Position numbers and translations under genes: made by a program. Shown piece after piece: positions 43,237 through 52,674 of a stretch of DNA of 64,000 bases. Source of the DNA: Sphingopyxis macrogoltabida (lineage in GTDB: Bacteria > Pseudomonadota > Alphaproteobacteria > Sphingomonadales > Sphingomonadaceae). Location: positions 4,591,001-4,655,000 of the forward strand of contig NZ_CP012700.1 in the NCBI RefSeq assembly GCF_001307295.1. Direction: 5' to 3'. The notes below the pieces were generated by a model that saw only the letters and a program-made list of their open reading frames with translations, was not told where the DNA came from and made no database searches. Positions within the stretch are counted from its first letter, which is position 1, and every line of letters begins with the position of its first letter.

Positions 43237-45797
43237 TTGTTCGAAGACTGATGGGTGCCGCTGTCGGTCGCGTGGACACTCGACAGCCGCGGAAAATCGG
43301 CATGGCTCTGAGCAAAGCTGAAGTTGTCTCTGATATTCAGGTAGTCCAGCTCTCCGGCGACCCCAGACCCAAACAGATATATACCGGCCGATGCGCCGAA
43401 AGCCTGCCCGTCCTTGATATTTCCGATCCGAGTTCTGTAGAATATTACACCGATATTGGTAGTGCTATGCGTCGTGTTGCCCAAAAAGGTGACGAAGCTT
43501 GAGATCGCATTGAGCGATCCGACGGTGGCCGCAGCGGACTTTCCGGCGCTGGCGCGAAAATCGTTGCCGAACCATTTGCACCGCGTAAAGCGCGAGAACA
43601 GGCTTTCCTCTTGGAAATCACAGTTCGCAAAGGTGACTCCCGTCAGCATCGATGCGGCATGATAAGTTTGCCGGAACGCCATGACCGTGCCGAAGACTTT
43701 GTCACCGATAAACGAAGCGCGTGTCAGGGTCGGGTCCGCGATCGATCCGTATTTCTGGAGCACGATGCCGTACTTGTTGGAATATCCGGTTCTCTGGTCG
43801 GTCAGCCAATGGTTGGCATGCGAAGAAATGTCCTCACAGGCGCCATGGAAGGACACGCCGCATCCGTCTTTCATCGCGCCCCGGTTGCCGATCAGCGTCA
43901 CATCCTTGCAATCCTGCACCCAGACGCACGATGAAAAGTCGTCGCCAGTCGCCCCTTTGCTCATGTTTCGGAAGGTGTTGCCGTGGATGTCCAGCGCAGT
44001 CACCCGGTAGCAATATATTCCGAGCATCAAGGCGGCGCCTTGGTTGGTGCCGTCAAATCCATCGAAGATGTTATTCGAAATCTTGATGTTTCGTGGTGCA
44101 TCCGCCCATGTGAATGCCGGTGGGGATGCCCGGCTCTCGTTATGATAAATTGCGATAATGGATGTCGTAACCGAACTGCTGAACTCGACCCCGCCGACAT
44201 AGTTGTCAGCGAAGATTATTTGTTCCGCGTAACCATTTGCGTCTCCCGACGTATTGTCAGGATTATCAGAGAAGCTGATCTTGATTTCGAAGGCTGTGCC
44301 AAAAACACAGCGACATCCAATAAAGCGGTTGCCTGTGATGACGGTCTTGGCACCGGAGGAGTAGAGGTCGACGAAATTATCTTTCGATCGCGTGAACGTG
44401 CATCCGGTCACTACGCCCCAGCTCTTGACGCTGGCGTGCAGCAGCTCGTTCATATTTTTCCACTCGCCGTCCAACCGAACGCCAACCATTTGATAGTCTG
44501 CGCAGGCGGTTATTTGGGCGCCGTAGCGGATAAGCCCGCCCCTGATGGTAAGCCGATCAACATATGTGGCGATCAACCCCAGCCGGAACGCTTCGGTCGT
44601 TCCGCTACCCATCTCGACGATGACATCGTCAATCACTATGTCTGAGAGGAAACCGCTCGACATACCGTGGACGAACAGCCCGTAGACGGCTTGCGTCGAC
44701 TCGACCGTAAAATTTCTTACGACGACATTGCTTCCAGTAATGTCGAACTGGCCGATGATTTTACCGCCGCCACCTTCGACATCACAACTGATCGCTAACG
44801 GCGCATCGGAGCACAGGTAGGTTAGACCCTGAAGGTCGAGCCGGCGCCCGGTAAGCGTTGCAAAATTTGCCGCGCGCTGAATCGGCAAGCGATCGTTGGC
44901 GATAACTGTTGCAAGCGCGCCGAATTGTTTGGGACTTATGGACAGGCCGCGCAACTCCTCGCGGACGGTGCGAAGAACGGCCCCGCTGCCTTCCTGCTGC
45001 ATACCTACTTTGTCAGCGCCTGCAGCTGAGGCCAGCGCCGCCGTCGTCGCAAGCGTGCGCTGCGCCACGGCAACGCCTCCGTTGTTCAGGTAGACCGTGA
45101 CTGTTCCGTCGCCGTTATCGACCGCGAACGCCTCGCCGTCCGATGTCTTGTCGAGACCCGCTGCAGGGTTGGGATAACTGGGACCGGCTGCCGCTTCGGC
45201 GGCCGCCGCGGACAGCGCGCTCGCCGCGGCGGCGGCTTGACTCAGTTCCTTGTTCTGTTCGCTCTGCGCAAGCTCGTCATCGAGTTCAGCTTGAACAGCA
45301 CCGACGGCGGCAGCAATTGTATCTGCAACAACGGTCAGGCTTGGGGCGCCGGTCGCGGCGTCAAAGCCGAGCAGCTTGCCTTTACGGCTGGCCAGATCGG
45401 GAAGATCGAGGCCGGTTTCGCCGAATGGGACCAACAGGGCTCGATCAGCCCTTCCCTTCAACCAGATGTCCCGCAGCGCCGCCCTGTCAGCCGTCTCATT
45501 GACCGGTTCGGCCAGCCAAGGGGATCCATTTTCAAACTGGATTGGCTGTGTGAAATCGGGTTCCAGAAGAACGAACAGCGTTTTCCCCGTCGCTGGGGGT
45601 TCGGCAAAGGTGACCGAGCCGCCGCCGCCCGGCGCCACGGCGACGATAAATCCGCCGGAAACTTCGACATCATCGAGGACGACCGCGACTTCCGCCGAGC
45701 TCGGTGCGGTAAAGGTAAAGGGAAAAACTGTCGTGGCACCGTTGGTCAGAAACGGGCCGCTGAAGCTGTCAGTGGTATCGATCGCCATCCCGTGCAC
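43218..45797 (-). CDS. Tailspike protein with right-handed beta-helix
   Basis: 859 residues. The N-terminal about 120 (FLTNGATTVFPFTFTAPSSA) look like a T7-type fibre head-binding region. An Ala-rich linker follows (QNKELSQAAAAASALSAAAA). From about 300 to 760 come repeated short strands ending in Asn/Gly turns, as in pectate-lyase folds (NNIFDGFDGTNQGAAL, DIHGNTFRNMSKG). It probably binds or cleaves surface polysaccharide. GTG 45,797 is chosen for AGGA at spacing five; ATG 45,788 is the alternative. Confidence 0.82.
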   Translation of the reverse strand: MHGMAIDTTDSFSGPFLTNGATTVFPFTFTAPSSAEVAVVLDDVEVSGGFIVAVAPGGGGSVTFAEPPATGKTLFVLLEPDFTQPIQFENGSPWLAEPVNETADRAALRDIWLKGRADRALLVPFGETGLDLPDLASRKGKLLGFDAATGAPSLTVVADTIAAAVGAVQAELDDELAQSEQNKELSQAAAAASALSAAAAEAAAGPSYPNPAAGLDKTSDGEAFAVDNGDGTVTVYLNNGGVAVAQRTLATTAALASAAGADKVGMQQEGSGAVLRTVREELRGLSISPKQFGALATVIANDRLPIQRAANFATLTGRRLDLQGLTYLCSDAPLAISCDVEGGGGKIIGQFDITGSNVVVRNFTVESTQAVYGLFVHGMSSGFLSDIVIDDVIVEMGSGTTEAFRLGLIATYVDRLTIRGGLIRYGAQITACADYQMVGVRLDGEWKNMNELLHASVKSWGVVTGCTFTRSKDNFVDLYSSGAKTVITGNRFIGCRCVFGTAFEIKISFSDNPDNTSGDANGYAEQIIFADNYVGGVEFSSSVTTSIIAIYHNESRASPPAFTWADAPRNIKISNNIFDGFDGTNQGAALMLGIYCYRVTALDIHGNTFRNMSKGATGDDFSSCVWVQDCKDVTLIGNRGAMKDGCGVSFHGACEDISSHANHWLTDQRTGYSNKYGIVLQKYGSIADPTLTRASFIGDKVFGTVMAFRQTYHAASMLTGVTFANCDFQEESLFSRFTRCKWFGNDFRASAGKSAAATVGSLNAISSFVTFLGNTTHSTTNIGVIFYRTRIGNIKDGQAFGASAGIYLFGSGVAGELDYLNIRDNFSFAQSHADFPRLSSVHATDSGTHQSSNNQKVAA

Positions 45798-45801
45798 CCA
45801 A

Positions 45802-45819
45802 ATCCTGAAGGTTCAGGAT
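45802..45819 (-). promoter_or_regulatory. Hairpin over the tailspike ribosome site
   Basis: On the minus strand ATCCTGAA and TTCAGGAT are perfect eight-base arms around CC. The second arm includes AGGA, the probable ribosome site of the GTG at 45,797. It may regulate tailspike translation. Confidence 0.5.
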
Positions 45820-45840
45820 GGGCTACGGGAACGGCCATGC

Positions 45841-45852
45841 CGCTTGAATCGG
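45841..45852 (-). promoter_or_regulatory. Late-operon repeat element, copy 4
   Basis: CCGATTCAAGCG on the minus strand, five bases after the stop codon of the 2,227-residue gene and 43 bases before the tailspike start. Same core as copies at 52,590, 58,850 and 63,942. Confidence 0.6.
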
Positions 45853-45857
45853 GCGAC

Positions 45858-48800
45858 CTATTCGGTCTTGCCCGTCGTCAAACCGCGCCACCAATCCCCG
45901 ATGCCATCGGGGTCGGCATCGCCTTGGCCCACATCAACAAGAAACTGCGCAGCGACCGCCATTTGACCCGTGGTGAGACCCGTGAAATATCCCGTCGTCT
46001 CGATCGCGTTGCGGGTGGCACGCTTCGTTTCTTCGCCGCGCGCGATCTTACCGAGATCGGAGCCAGTGTTGATCATGCTCTCGATGCTACCCTGCGCCGG
46101 CGTGAAGCGATACCCGAAGCTCGGACGATCGGTCATCTTGGCCCACAGCAGCGGCGCGGCGTCGCGCGCGACCGGGATCGGCCCGAAAATCTGGAACATG
46201 ATGTTCGTGATCGCCCACTCCGCCCAGCTTTCGTCATCGTCGTCGTCGGGCGTCCGGCCAGCGAGCAATTCGGAGAGGAGCGGCGGAACGACGAAGAGCC
46301 ACCAGGCGCGCGCGATCAGCCCCGGGACGTCCTGCACCTTCGCGGTCCGGACGTCGCGGCCATAAGTCCGCATGCGCTGATAGAAGGCGGACATATAGGA
46401 ATAGAACATGGTCAGCAGCTTTGCCGCCTCGCCGAAGGTCCCCCGGCCGGACTGGATCGCCGCGAGGTCCTTGGCGGCGCCGGCGCCCTGCGACTGCCGC
46501 ACAGCCTTGTCGGCGGCATAGATCGCATCGACCTCTTCCATGCCGCCGGCGATGGCCTTGTCATAGGCGCCGAGCCAGGTCGGGATGACGACGATGCGAT
46601 CGAGATAGCCGATGCCGTGAAATGCGAATTTCTTGACGGCGCTCAGGTTACGCTGCCCGGCCGCCTTTCGGACATTGTCGCGGATATCGCGGTCCAGCGT
46701 GTCCATGCGCGCCGCGACTTCCTGCGATTTCGACAGCACGAAATTCCACGCCTCGGGATTGCCGACGTCCTTCAGCCGGGGAAGAACCCAACGCGCACCG
46801 ACCCGTTCGATGCTGTTCGAATAGCCGGCCGCCTGAAGCATGATCGTCGTGACACGGTAGCCCATGCCGACGATCGTCGCGTTGAGGCGCGCTTTCTTGA
46901 TGAAGCCTTCGACACCCGCCTGTCCGGCGCGATCATAGGCCCACTCGTTGGCGATGCGCTGCAACCAAGGCCGGAATTGCTTACGGATTTCCGGTCCAAG
47001 GCTGTCGTCGACCGCCTTCATCACCGGCCGGGCTTGCAGGAATTTATCGGCCTGCATGATCGCTTCGCGGTGCGTCAGGTCATGGATCACCTCGCCGACA
47101 TGGCGGTGGATGACGCCCAGGCTGAGGTGGATCGGCCGCTCGACGTTGGTCCGCTCCTTGGTGAAGCCCTTCGGCGTCGTGGCGCGGGTATAGATCGTCT
47201 CGAAAAGGCTGTCGGCCTGCGCTGCATAGCTTTCCGATTCGTAATTGCGGCGCGGGTCATAGACGACGGGATAATAACCGCCCTGCAGCACCCCCCATTT
47301 CGTCTGCACCGGCGAAGCGTCGATCTTTTCGGGTGCGATATCGTTGACCCGCTTTTCCATCGCCTCGATGTCGGGCCACAGGCTGTTGATGATGTCCCAG
47401 ACCTCTTGAACATAGGTCCATTCCGCTTCGGTCATCACGCGGTCGAGCATCGCCTGCACGCCCGCCTCGGACCAGCGGTAGCCGCCGAGCAGCTTGTCAA
47501 TGTTCCCACGGTTACCCGTGTTGAGCGCGATCGCGATGACCATTTCGCGCGTCAGCACGAACGGATTACCGGTCTCGATGTTGAGCAGTTCGGGGGCAGT
47601 GATCTTGTCCGACCAGTTGCGCAGTGTGTCGCGCGGCACCTTCGCGAGCGCGGCGTTCAGCTGGCCCAGAATTTCGGCAAGGCGAATCCGTTCCTTTTCC
47701 TGCGCCTCGACGAGCGGGCGGAAGACGATTCGGTTGAAAACGCCGTTGCTGTCGCCGCTGTCGAGCCAGTCGAATACTGTCTCCATCTTGAGCAGCGCCG
47801 CGTCGGCGGCCGCCATCTTCGATTTGATCGCGTCCCAGCGCGACGGTTCCATGAGGTCGCTCGGCGCCCGCTGCGGCAGCTGCGCGACCGCTTGCACCGC
47901 CGCGGTCACCGTCGCCTCGAATTCGCGCTTTTCCTGCCCATCCTGAAGCTCGCGCTTCAGCCGGCCGAGATGGATGATCTGCCGGACCGCTTCGTCGAGC
48001 CCGAGCAGTTGTTCGACGGTAAGCCGCGTCCAGTTGTTCCGCCCGATCGTCGCCTCGAACGACGCCGGTACGACCATGTCATAGCCCTCGGCCTGGCGCT
48101 GAGATGACCACTCCTCCCATTTCCCCTGCCGGTTGATGCCCTTTTGTGACCGACGACGCATGTCCACCGCCTCAAGGAGAGCGTGCGCCTGTTCCAGATA
48201 GTCCTGATCTACCGACTTCATGACCGCCCTGGAGGCGATGCGCTGCAACCGGTTGCGCGCCGCATCGACCTCTTCGTGCGCCTTTTTCGCCTCGGAATAG
48301 AGGGCATTATTCAGCATCTGCTGCTGTTTGGCGCGGAAGGCGCCCTCGATATCGCGATCCAGATAGGCCGCTTCGGCCGTACGCGCCGCCTTCCGGCTCG
48401 CACGCGCATAGCGTTGCAGCGCGCCGGGCATTGCTTCGACGCTGACCAGCCCGGAACGGATCTTCTGACGCGCCCATTCCTGCGCGGCGGTATAGGGCGT
48501 CGGCGGCTGGCCGGCCTTGCGGCCGAGCACGCGGACCTCAGCGGCGATGACCTCGCCCTGCATCGCGTTATGCACAGCGGCGATGGCCTCGCGCTCGATG
48601 CTGCCGTCGGTGAGCGGCTCGCCATACCGGTCGCGCATCATGATATCGAGCTCTTCCTCGATGATGCGGTTGCGCATCGTGCGCTGGTCGCCTTCCTCGC
48701 GCGCTGTCCGATGCGCGATCTCCAGTTCGATCAGCGCCTCGACCATCTCATAGCCCGTCGCAAAGCCGGACTGCTCGGCAATTGTGTCGGGGTGCACACC

Positions 48801-51800
48801 GCCGTTACGCATCAGCGGCGGCACGCCGCGCGGCATCATCTCGGCAGCCTCTTCGCCCATCATCGATACGACCCAGCGCCGATCGATGGGCAGCGCCTTC
48901 ATCGCGTCGATCGCGCGGAACGCAGGGCGGGCCGCGACGCTCGTATCGATCTCGTCGCGAAGCTCGGCAGCGGTTTCGCGGTACCGCTTCGTGTTGCGCG
49001 CGCGCACGTCGCGCACGGTACGGTCGAGCAGCTGCCCGCGCGCCTCGATCCGCGCGTCGGCAACAAGCCGCTGATACGCCTCGAATTCGGCCTGCGTCAT
49101 ATCGGATGCGTCGGTCAGCAGGGGATGCACCGACTGCTCCCGCCCTGCGAGCGCGATATCGTCGTCGGTGGCGATGAGCCGGTCCATCACGCGCCGGATT
49201 TCCGGCGTCAGCGGCGAGCGCAGCGCCTTGACGCTGCGATAGATGCTGACCAGCCAGGCGCGGAACTGCTCGAAGATGCTGCGAAGGGCAGGGACAGGCG
49301 CTTTGCCTTCCATCAGATACTGCTCGACGCCGCGGGCCCACATCTCGTGCGCCTCGACCGGGATGATACCATTCTCGACCGGATGACCGTTGGCCGCAAA
49401 CCAGTCCGTCACCTGCCCCCAATCGTCGCGGAGCCGGTTGGTGGCATCTTCCGACAGCGCGTCGGAGCGGAGCTCTTCGAGCCACAGGTGTCCCGTTTCG
49501 TGCAGAAAGGTCGACAGATTGCGCGACTTGAACAGTTCGATGAGCGCGGCGCCGGTGAATTCGCCGCTCGGGAAGATGATCCGGCCACGCGGCGACGCCG
49601 GGTCGCCGCTTTGTTCGAGGGCCTGAGGTTTGCCTTTCGACCCCAGCGAGAGTACAGGTCGAGACCGCTTCTCCGGTCTAATGCCCGATACTGGTTCGGG
49701 ATCACGTGCCGGAGGGGCACCCTCGAAAACCGGCAGGCCCTTCGCCTTGGCGTTGGCAATCGCCGCCAGAATCGTATCGTCACCTGCCACGCTCCCGCGG
49801 CCCTTCTTGCCGTAGACGCTGGTGACCGTCGCGGTCTTCCCGTTCGGTTCGATGACGGCAAGGATCGGATCGCCGCGCGTGTCGCGCAGCGGCAAGGCGA
49901 CAACGACACGGTTCGAATCCTTCAGCGTTGTCGGATAGATCGCCCATGGCCGCTCCAGCGCGGCGGCAAGGCCGGTGATGATACCGACATCGACGTCATG
50001 CTTGTTCGCGATGGCATGGATTTTGCCGCGACCGATCTGGAAGTTGCCGGCTGGAATGCCATATTCGACCAGCGCCTTCGGTACCGGTCCAAGATCAATA
50101 AATCCGCGCGTGCGCGTCCCGGTCCATGCCGCCTGAATATCGTCGCGCAGCCCCGCCTGCTGATAATCGCGCCCTTCCGCCGCGTTGCGCGAGGAAAAGG
50201 CGGCCACGGCATTGCGGATTTCGCGGCGCGTGGCGGTGGCCGGATCAAGCCCTTCGTTGGCAATGAGCGTCGCGAGTTCGAGCGCAGCATCGCTGAGGGA
50301 CGTGTCGACCTCGCTGGCATAGCGAAGCTCGCCGCGCAGTTCGGCGCCGATCGCGTCGAGCAACAGATTGTTGTCGAGCGCGTCTTCCGAGGTCGCGAGA
50401 TCGCGACCGGCAAGTTCGGGAAAATATCCGGCATCGATCGCCGCGCGCAAGACATCTTCGGGCGCGGTTTCGCGCTGTTCGGCGCCGACGAAACTGGCCT
50501 GTCCCGCATCTCCCCGGCGCAGCAGGCGCTTTCGGAACGGCGCGCCGCGGTGCCACGCATCGCCGCCCATGCTCGCGATATCGCCGCCAGGATCATCGAC
50601 GCCGCCGCGCCGCGCTATAAATTCAAGGAGCGACGGTCCCTGCTTGGCTCCGGCCGTCCCGCGCCGCATCGCGTTGATAACGCGATCCAGCCCATCGTCC
50701 TTCTGGCGCAGCGCCAACTGCTCTGGCAAGATCTGGACGACATCGACGTCGTCGAACTCCCGGCCGGAGAGCATTTGCCCCTTGCGCATTGCGCGCGTCT
50801 CGTATCGCGCGGTGACCAGTTCGGCCTGCGTCCGCGCGACCGACGGCGTATAGCCAGCGGCCTGGAGCTTTTCGACGACATTGGTGACGAGCCGCTCGCG
50901 CGCTTCCATCATCTCGCGGTCGAATTCGTCGATCGCTGCTGCCTGCTCCTCCATGGTCTGACGGAGTTCGGCGATCTCCGCATTGAAGCTTTCGGCTTCG
51001 AAGCGCGACATCCCGCCCGGCGACAGGCGCATGTGATCGCGCAGTGCTTCCCATGCCGGCGTTCCCGGGAAGGTGGTGAGCACGCGCTCGACCGGCATGA
51101 CGACATCGCCGCCCGTCGCCATCGCCTCCAGCGCTTCCTGTTCGATCTCCGACCATGCTTCGGCGTCGAATTCGCCGGACTGCATATATTCCTGGATTGC
51201 TTCGGCCGGGATGTAGACGTCGGTGACGCCGCTATCCTCGGCGAGCTCGCGCATCAGGGCAGCGAAGGCGTCCGGATCGCGGTCGCGCAGCTTGGATTTC
51301 TGCGCCGCGTCGCCGAACTCGGCGAGGATGGCGCCCTCGCGCGCGGCGCGCGCGGCTTCCCCGCGCTGGGCTGCAAGCAGCGCGGCGCCCTCGGTCACCT
51401 TTTGTGCGGTGCGGACGACCGTCGTCGTGGTACCGACGGCGCCGATCGTGCCGAGCAGCGTCTGACGAGCAGCATCCGGCCGTTCGGCGATGAACTCCGA
51501 AAGCGTCTTGTCGGGATTGAGCGTTACCCACTGGTCGAAGTCCTGCAGCAGGGTCGCGACCTGCTCCCCGGGAATTTCCGTCACCAGCTGATTGAGCAGC
51601 ATTTTTCCGAGCGGGGACCGCGCCGCAATATCGCCGAGCAACTTCGCGGCCGGAATACGTTCGGTCAGGGCCTCGACCGTGCCTTGCCGCGCGCCGTAGG
51701 CGAGCGCGGAGCCGATATCGAGCCCCGCATCGCGGGCGTTCTGATATTCGCCCGCGCCGACCAGCGTGCCGAACACGCCTGCCGCCGCTTTCGGATCGCG

Positions 51801-52541
51801 GGTCAGCAAGGCGCCGGCCGACATGGGGATCGATTCGGTACCGGCCAAGAGCTCGCGCGCGATCCAGCTCGACGACTTCGGCCGCCAGTCTTCGGCGGCG
51901 CGGGCTAGGGACGCTTGGCGCTTGGCCTGCGCTTCACGCAGGATGCGCTGGTTCTCCTCGAACATCTTGTCCCAACGCGGATTATATCCGGTGTAGGTGG
52001 AGATGAGGTCGCTGAAAAATCCCGCAATGGCCGGCTGCGGATCGATAGCGTCGAGCGTATCCGACGCCGCACCGATCGCGCTTTCGATATTCTGGCTCAT
52101 GCTAAAGAGGCCTGAAATGAGCGACGGACCAATGCCAGTGACGGTTTCCCGCGTACTGCGCCAAGCTTTGCCGAGAAGCGAGAGGCTATCCCAATCGTCG
52201 GATGCCGCCGCGGCGCCGCGCGGCTGCGCCACGGCCCATTTGCCGATGGCGGGGTAGCGCTCGGCCATCGCCATGAAGCGCCGAACGTCGCGGCCCTTCT
52301 GCGCTTCGGGGAGGCGATCCTCGACGTCGAGCGGCGGCACCCCGATCTCCCTACCGATCGTGGTAGCGCGGCCAACGGTGTCGGGCGAAGCGGACAGGAG
52401 CAGGTCGAGGCGGGTTTGACGATCTCGGTCGCGGCGCATCTCGACTTCGACGGGATCGATGCGCGCTACCGGTTGATTGGCGGGCGTGCGCTGCCGATAG
52501 CGCTTGTCGTAATAGTCAAGACCGGGGAGGGTGGGGGGCAA
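45858..52541 (-). CDS. Giant virion-associated protein (2,227 residues)
   Basis: It starts with TTG at 52,541 (GAGG ahead) and reads PPTLPGLDYYDKRYRQR. Residues 120-420 have hydrophobic, Gly-rich segments (GIGPSLISGLFSMSQNIESA). Near 837 is a stretch with GKIHAIANKHDVDVGI, similar to nuclease-like domains attached to phage MuF proteins. Near 1,011 is a zincin motif, STFLHETGHLWLEEL. The long rest is helical. By position behind the SLT protein it corresponds to the large internal or ejection protein of podoviruses (T7 gp16 place). Exact domain functions are inferred. Confidence 0.8.
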   Translation of the reverse strand: MPPTLPGLDYYDKRYRQRTPANQPVARIDPVEVEMRRDRDRQTRLDLLLSASPDTVGRATTIGREIGVPPLDVEDRLPEAQKGRDVRRFMAMAERYPAIGKWAVAQPRGAAAASDDWDSLSLLGKAWRSTRETVTGIGPSLISGLFSMSQNIESAIGAASDTLDAIDPQPAIAGFFSDLISTYTGYNPRWDKMFEENQRILREAQAKRQASLARAAEDWRPKSSSWIARELLAGTESIPMSAGALLTRDPKAAAGVFGTLVGAGEYQNARDAGLDIGSALAYGARQGTVEALTERIPAAKLLGDIAARSPLGKMLLNQLVTEIPGEQVATLLQDFDQWVTLNPDKTLSEFIAERPDAARQTLLGTIGAVGTTTTVVRTAQKVTEGAALLAAQRGEAARAAREGAILAEFGDAAQKSKLRDRDPDAFAALMRELAEDSGVTDVYIPAEAIQEYMQSGEFDAEAWSEIEQEALEAMATGGDVVMPVERVLTTFPGTPAWEALRDHMRLSPGGMSRFEAESFNAEIAELRQTMEEQAAAIDEFDREMMEARERLVTNVVEKLQAAGYTPSVARTQAELVTARYETRAMRKGQMLSGREFDDVDVVQILPEQLALRQKDDGLDRVINAMRRGTAGAKQGPSLLEFIARRGGVDDPGGDIASMGGDAWHRGAPFRKRLLRRGDAGQASFVGAEQRETAPEDVLRAAIDAGYFPELAGRDLATSEDALDNNLLLDAIGAELRGELRYASEVDTSLSDAALELATLIANEGLDPATATRREIRNAVAAFSSRNAAEGRDYQQAGLRDDIQAAWTGTRTRGFIDLGPVPKALVEYGIPAGNFQIGRGKIHAIANKHDVDVGIITGLAAALERPWAIYPTTLKDSNRVVVALPLRDTRGDPILAVIEPNGKTATVTSVYGKKGRGSVAGDDTILAAIANAKAKGLPVFEGAPPARDPEPVSGIRPEKRSRPVLSLGSKGKPQALEQSGDPASPRGRIIFPSGEFTGAALIELFKSRNLSTFLHETGHLWLEELRSDALSEDATNRLRDDWGQVTDWFAANGHPVENGIIPVEAHEMWARGVEQYLMEGKAPVPALRSIFEQFRAWLVSIYRSVKALRSPLTPEIRRVMDRLIATDDDIALAGREQSVHPLLTDASDMTQAEFEAYQRLVADARIEARGQLLDRTVRDVRARNTKRYRETAAELRDEIDTSVAARPAFRAIDAMKALPIDRRWVVSMMGEEAAEMMPRGVPPLMRNGGVHPDTIAEQSGFATGYEMVEALIELEIAHRTAREEGDQRTMRNRIIEEELDIMMRDRYGEPLTDGSIEREAIAAVHNAMQGEVIAAEVRVLGRKAGQPPTPYTAAQEWARQKIRSGLVSVEAMPGALQRYARASRKAARTAEAAYLDRDIEGAFRAKQQQMLNNALYSEAKKAHEEVDAARNRLQRIASRAVMKSVDQDYLEQAHALLEAVDMRRRSQKGINRQGKWEEWSSQRQAEGYDMVVPASFEATIGRNNWTRLTVEQLLGLDEAVRQIIHLGRLKRELQDGQEKREFEATVTAAVQAVAQLPQRAPSDLMEPSRWDAIKSKMAAADAALLKMETVFDWLDSGDSNGVFNRIVFRPLVEAQEKERIRLAEILGQLNAALAKVPRDTLRNWSDKITAPELLNIETGNPFVLTREMVIAIALNTGNRGNIDKLLGGYRWSEAGVQAMLDRVMTEAEWTYVQEVWDIINSLWPDIEAMEKRVNDIAPEKIDASPVQTKWGVLQGGYYPVVYDPRRNYESESYAAQADSLFETIYTRATTPKGFTKERTNVERPIHLSLGVIHRHVGEVIHDLTHREAIMQADKFLQARPVMKAVDDSLGPEIRKQFRPWLQRIANEWAYDRAGQAGVEGFIKKARLNATIVGMGYRVTTIMLQAAGYSNSIERVGARWVLPRLKDVGNPEAWNFVLSKSQEVAARMDTLDRDIRDNVRKAAGQRNLSAVKKFAFHGIGYLDRIVVIPTWLGAYDKAIAGGMEEVDAIYAADKAVRQSQGAGAAKDLAAIQSGRGTFGEAAKLLTMFYSYMSAFYQRMRTYGRDVRTAKVQDVPGLIARAWWLFVVPPLLSELLAGRTPDDDDDESWAEWAITNIMFQIFGPIPVARDAAPLLWAKMTDRPSFGYRFTPAQGSIESMINTGSDLGKIARGEETKRATRNAIETTGYFTGLTTGQMAVAAQFLVDVGQGDADPDGIGDWWRGLTTGKTE

Positions 52542-52589
52542 AGGGGAAACCTCGTCTGTTGCCCCGGAACGCTAGGGAGCGCTGCGCGG

Positions 52590-52601
52590 CGCTTGAATCG
52601 C
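52590..52601 (-). promoter_or_regulatory. Late-operon repeat element, copy 3
   Basis: GCGATTCAAGCG on the minus strand in the 133-base gap before the giant gene, 49 bases ahead of its start. A short hairpin (AGCGC...GCGCT) follows. Confidence 0.58.
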
Positions 52602-52674
52602 GGCGATTTTCGGCTTAAGATCAGGCATCGCACGCCCCCGGCCTCTGTCCTCGGACACGCACACTGGGGGCGTC

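Noticed and set aside
45237..51908. Very long plus-strand open frames opposite the giant phage gene
   Set aside because: Composition (Arg, Asp, Gly rich) and lack of motifs show them to be mirror frames of the minus-strand gene, which has recognisable domains and correct spacing to neighbours.
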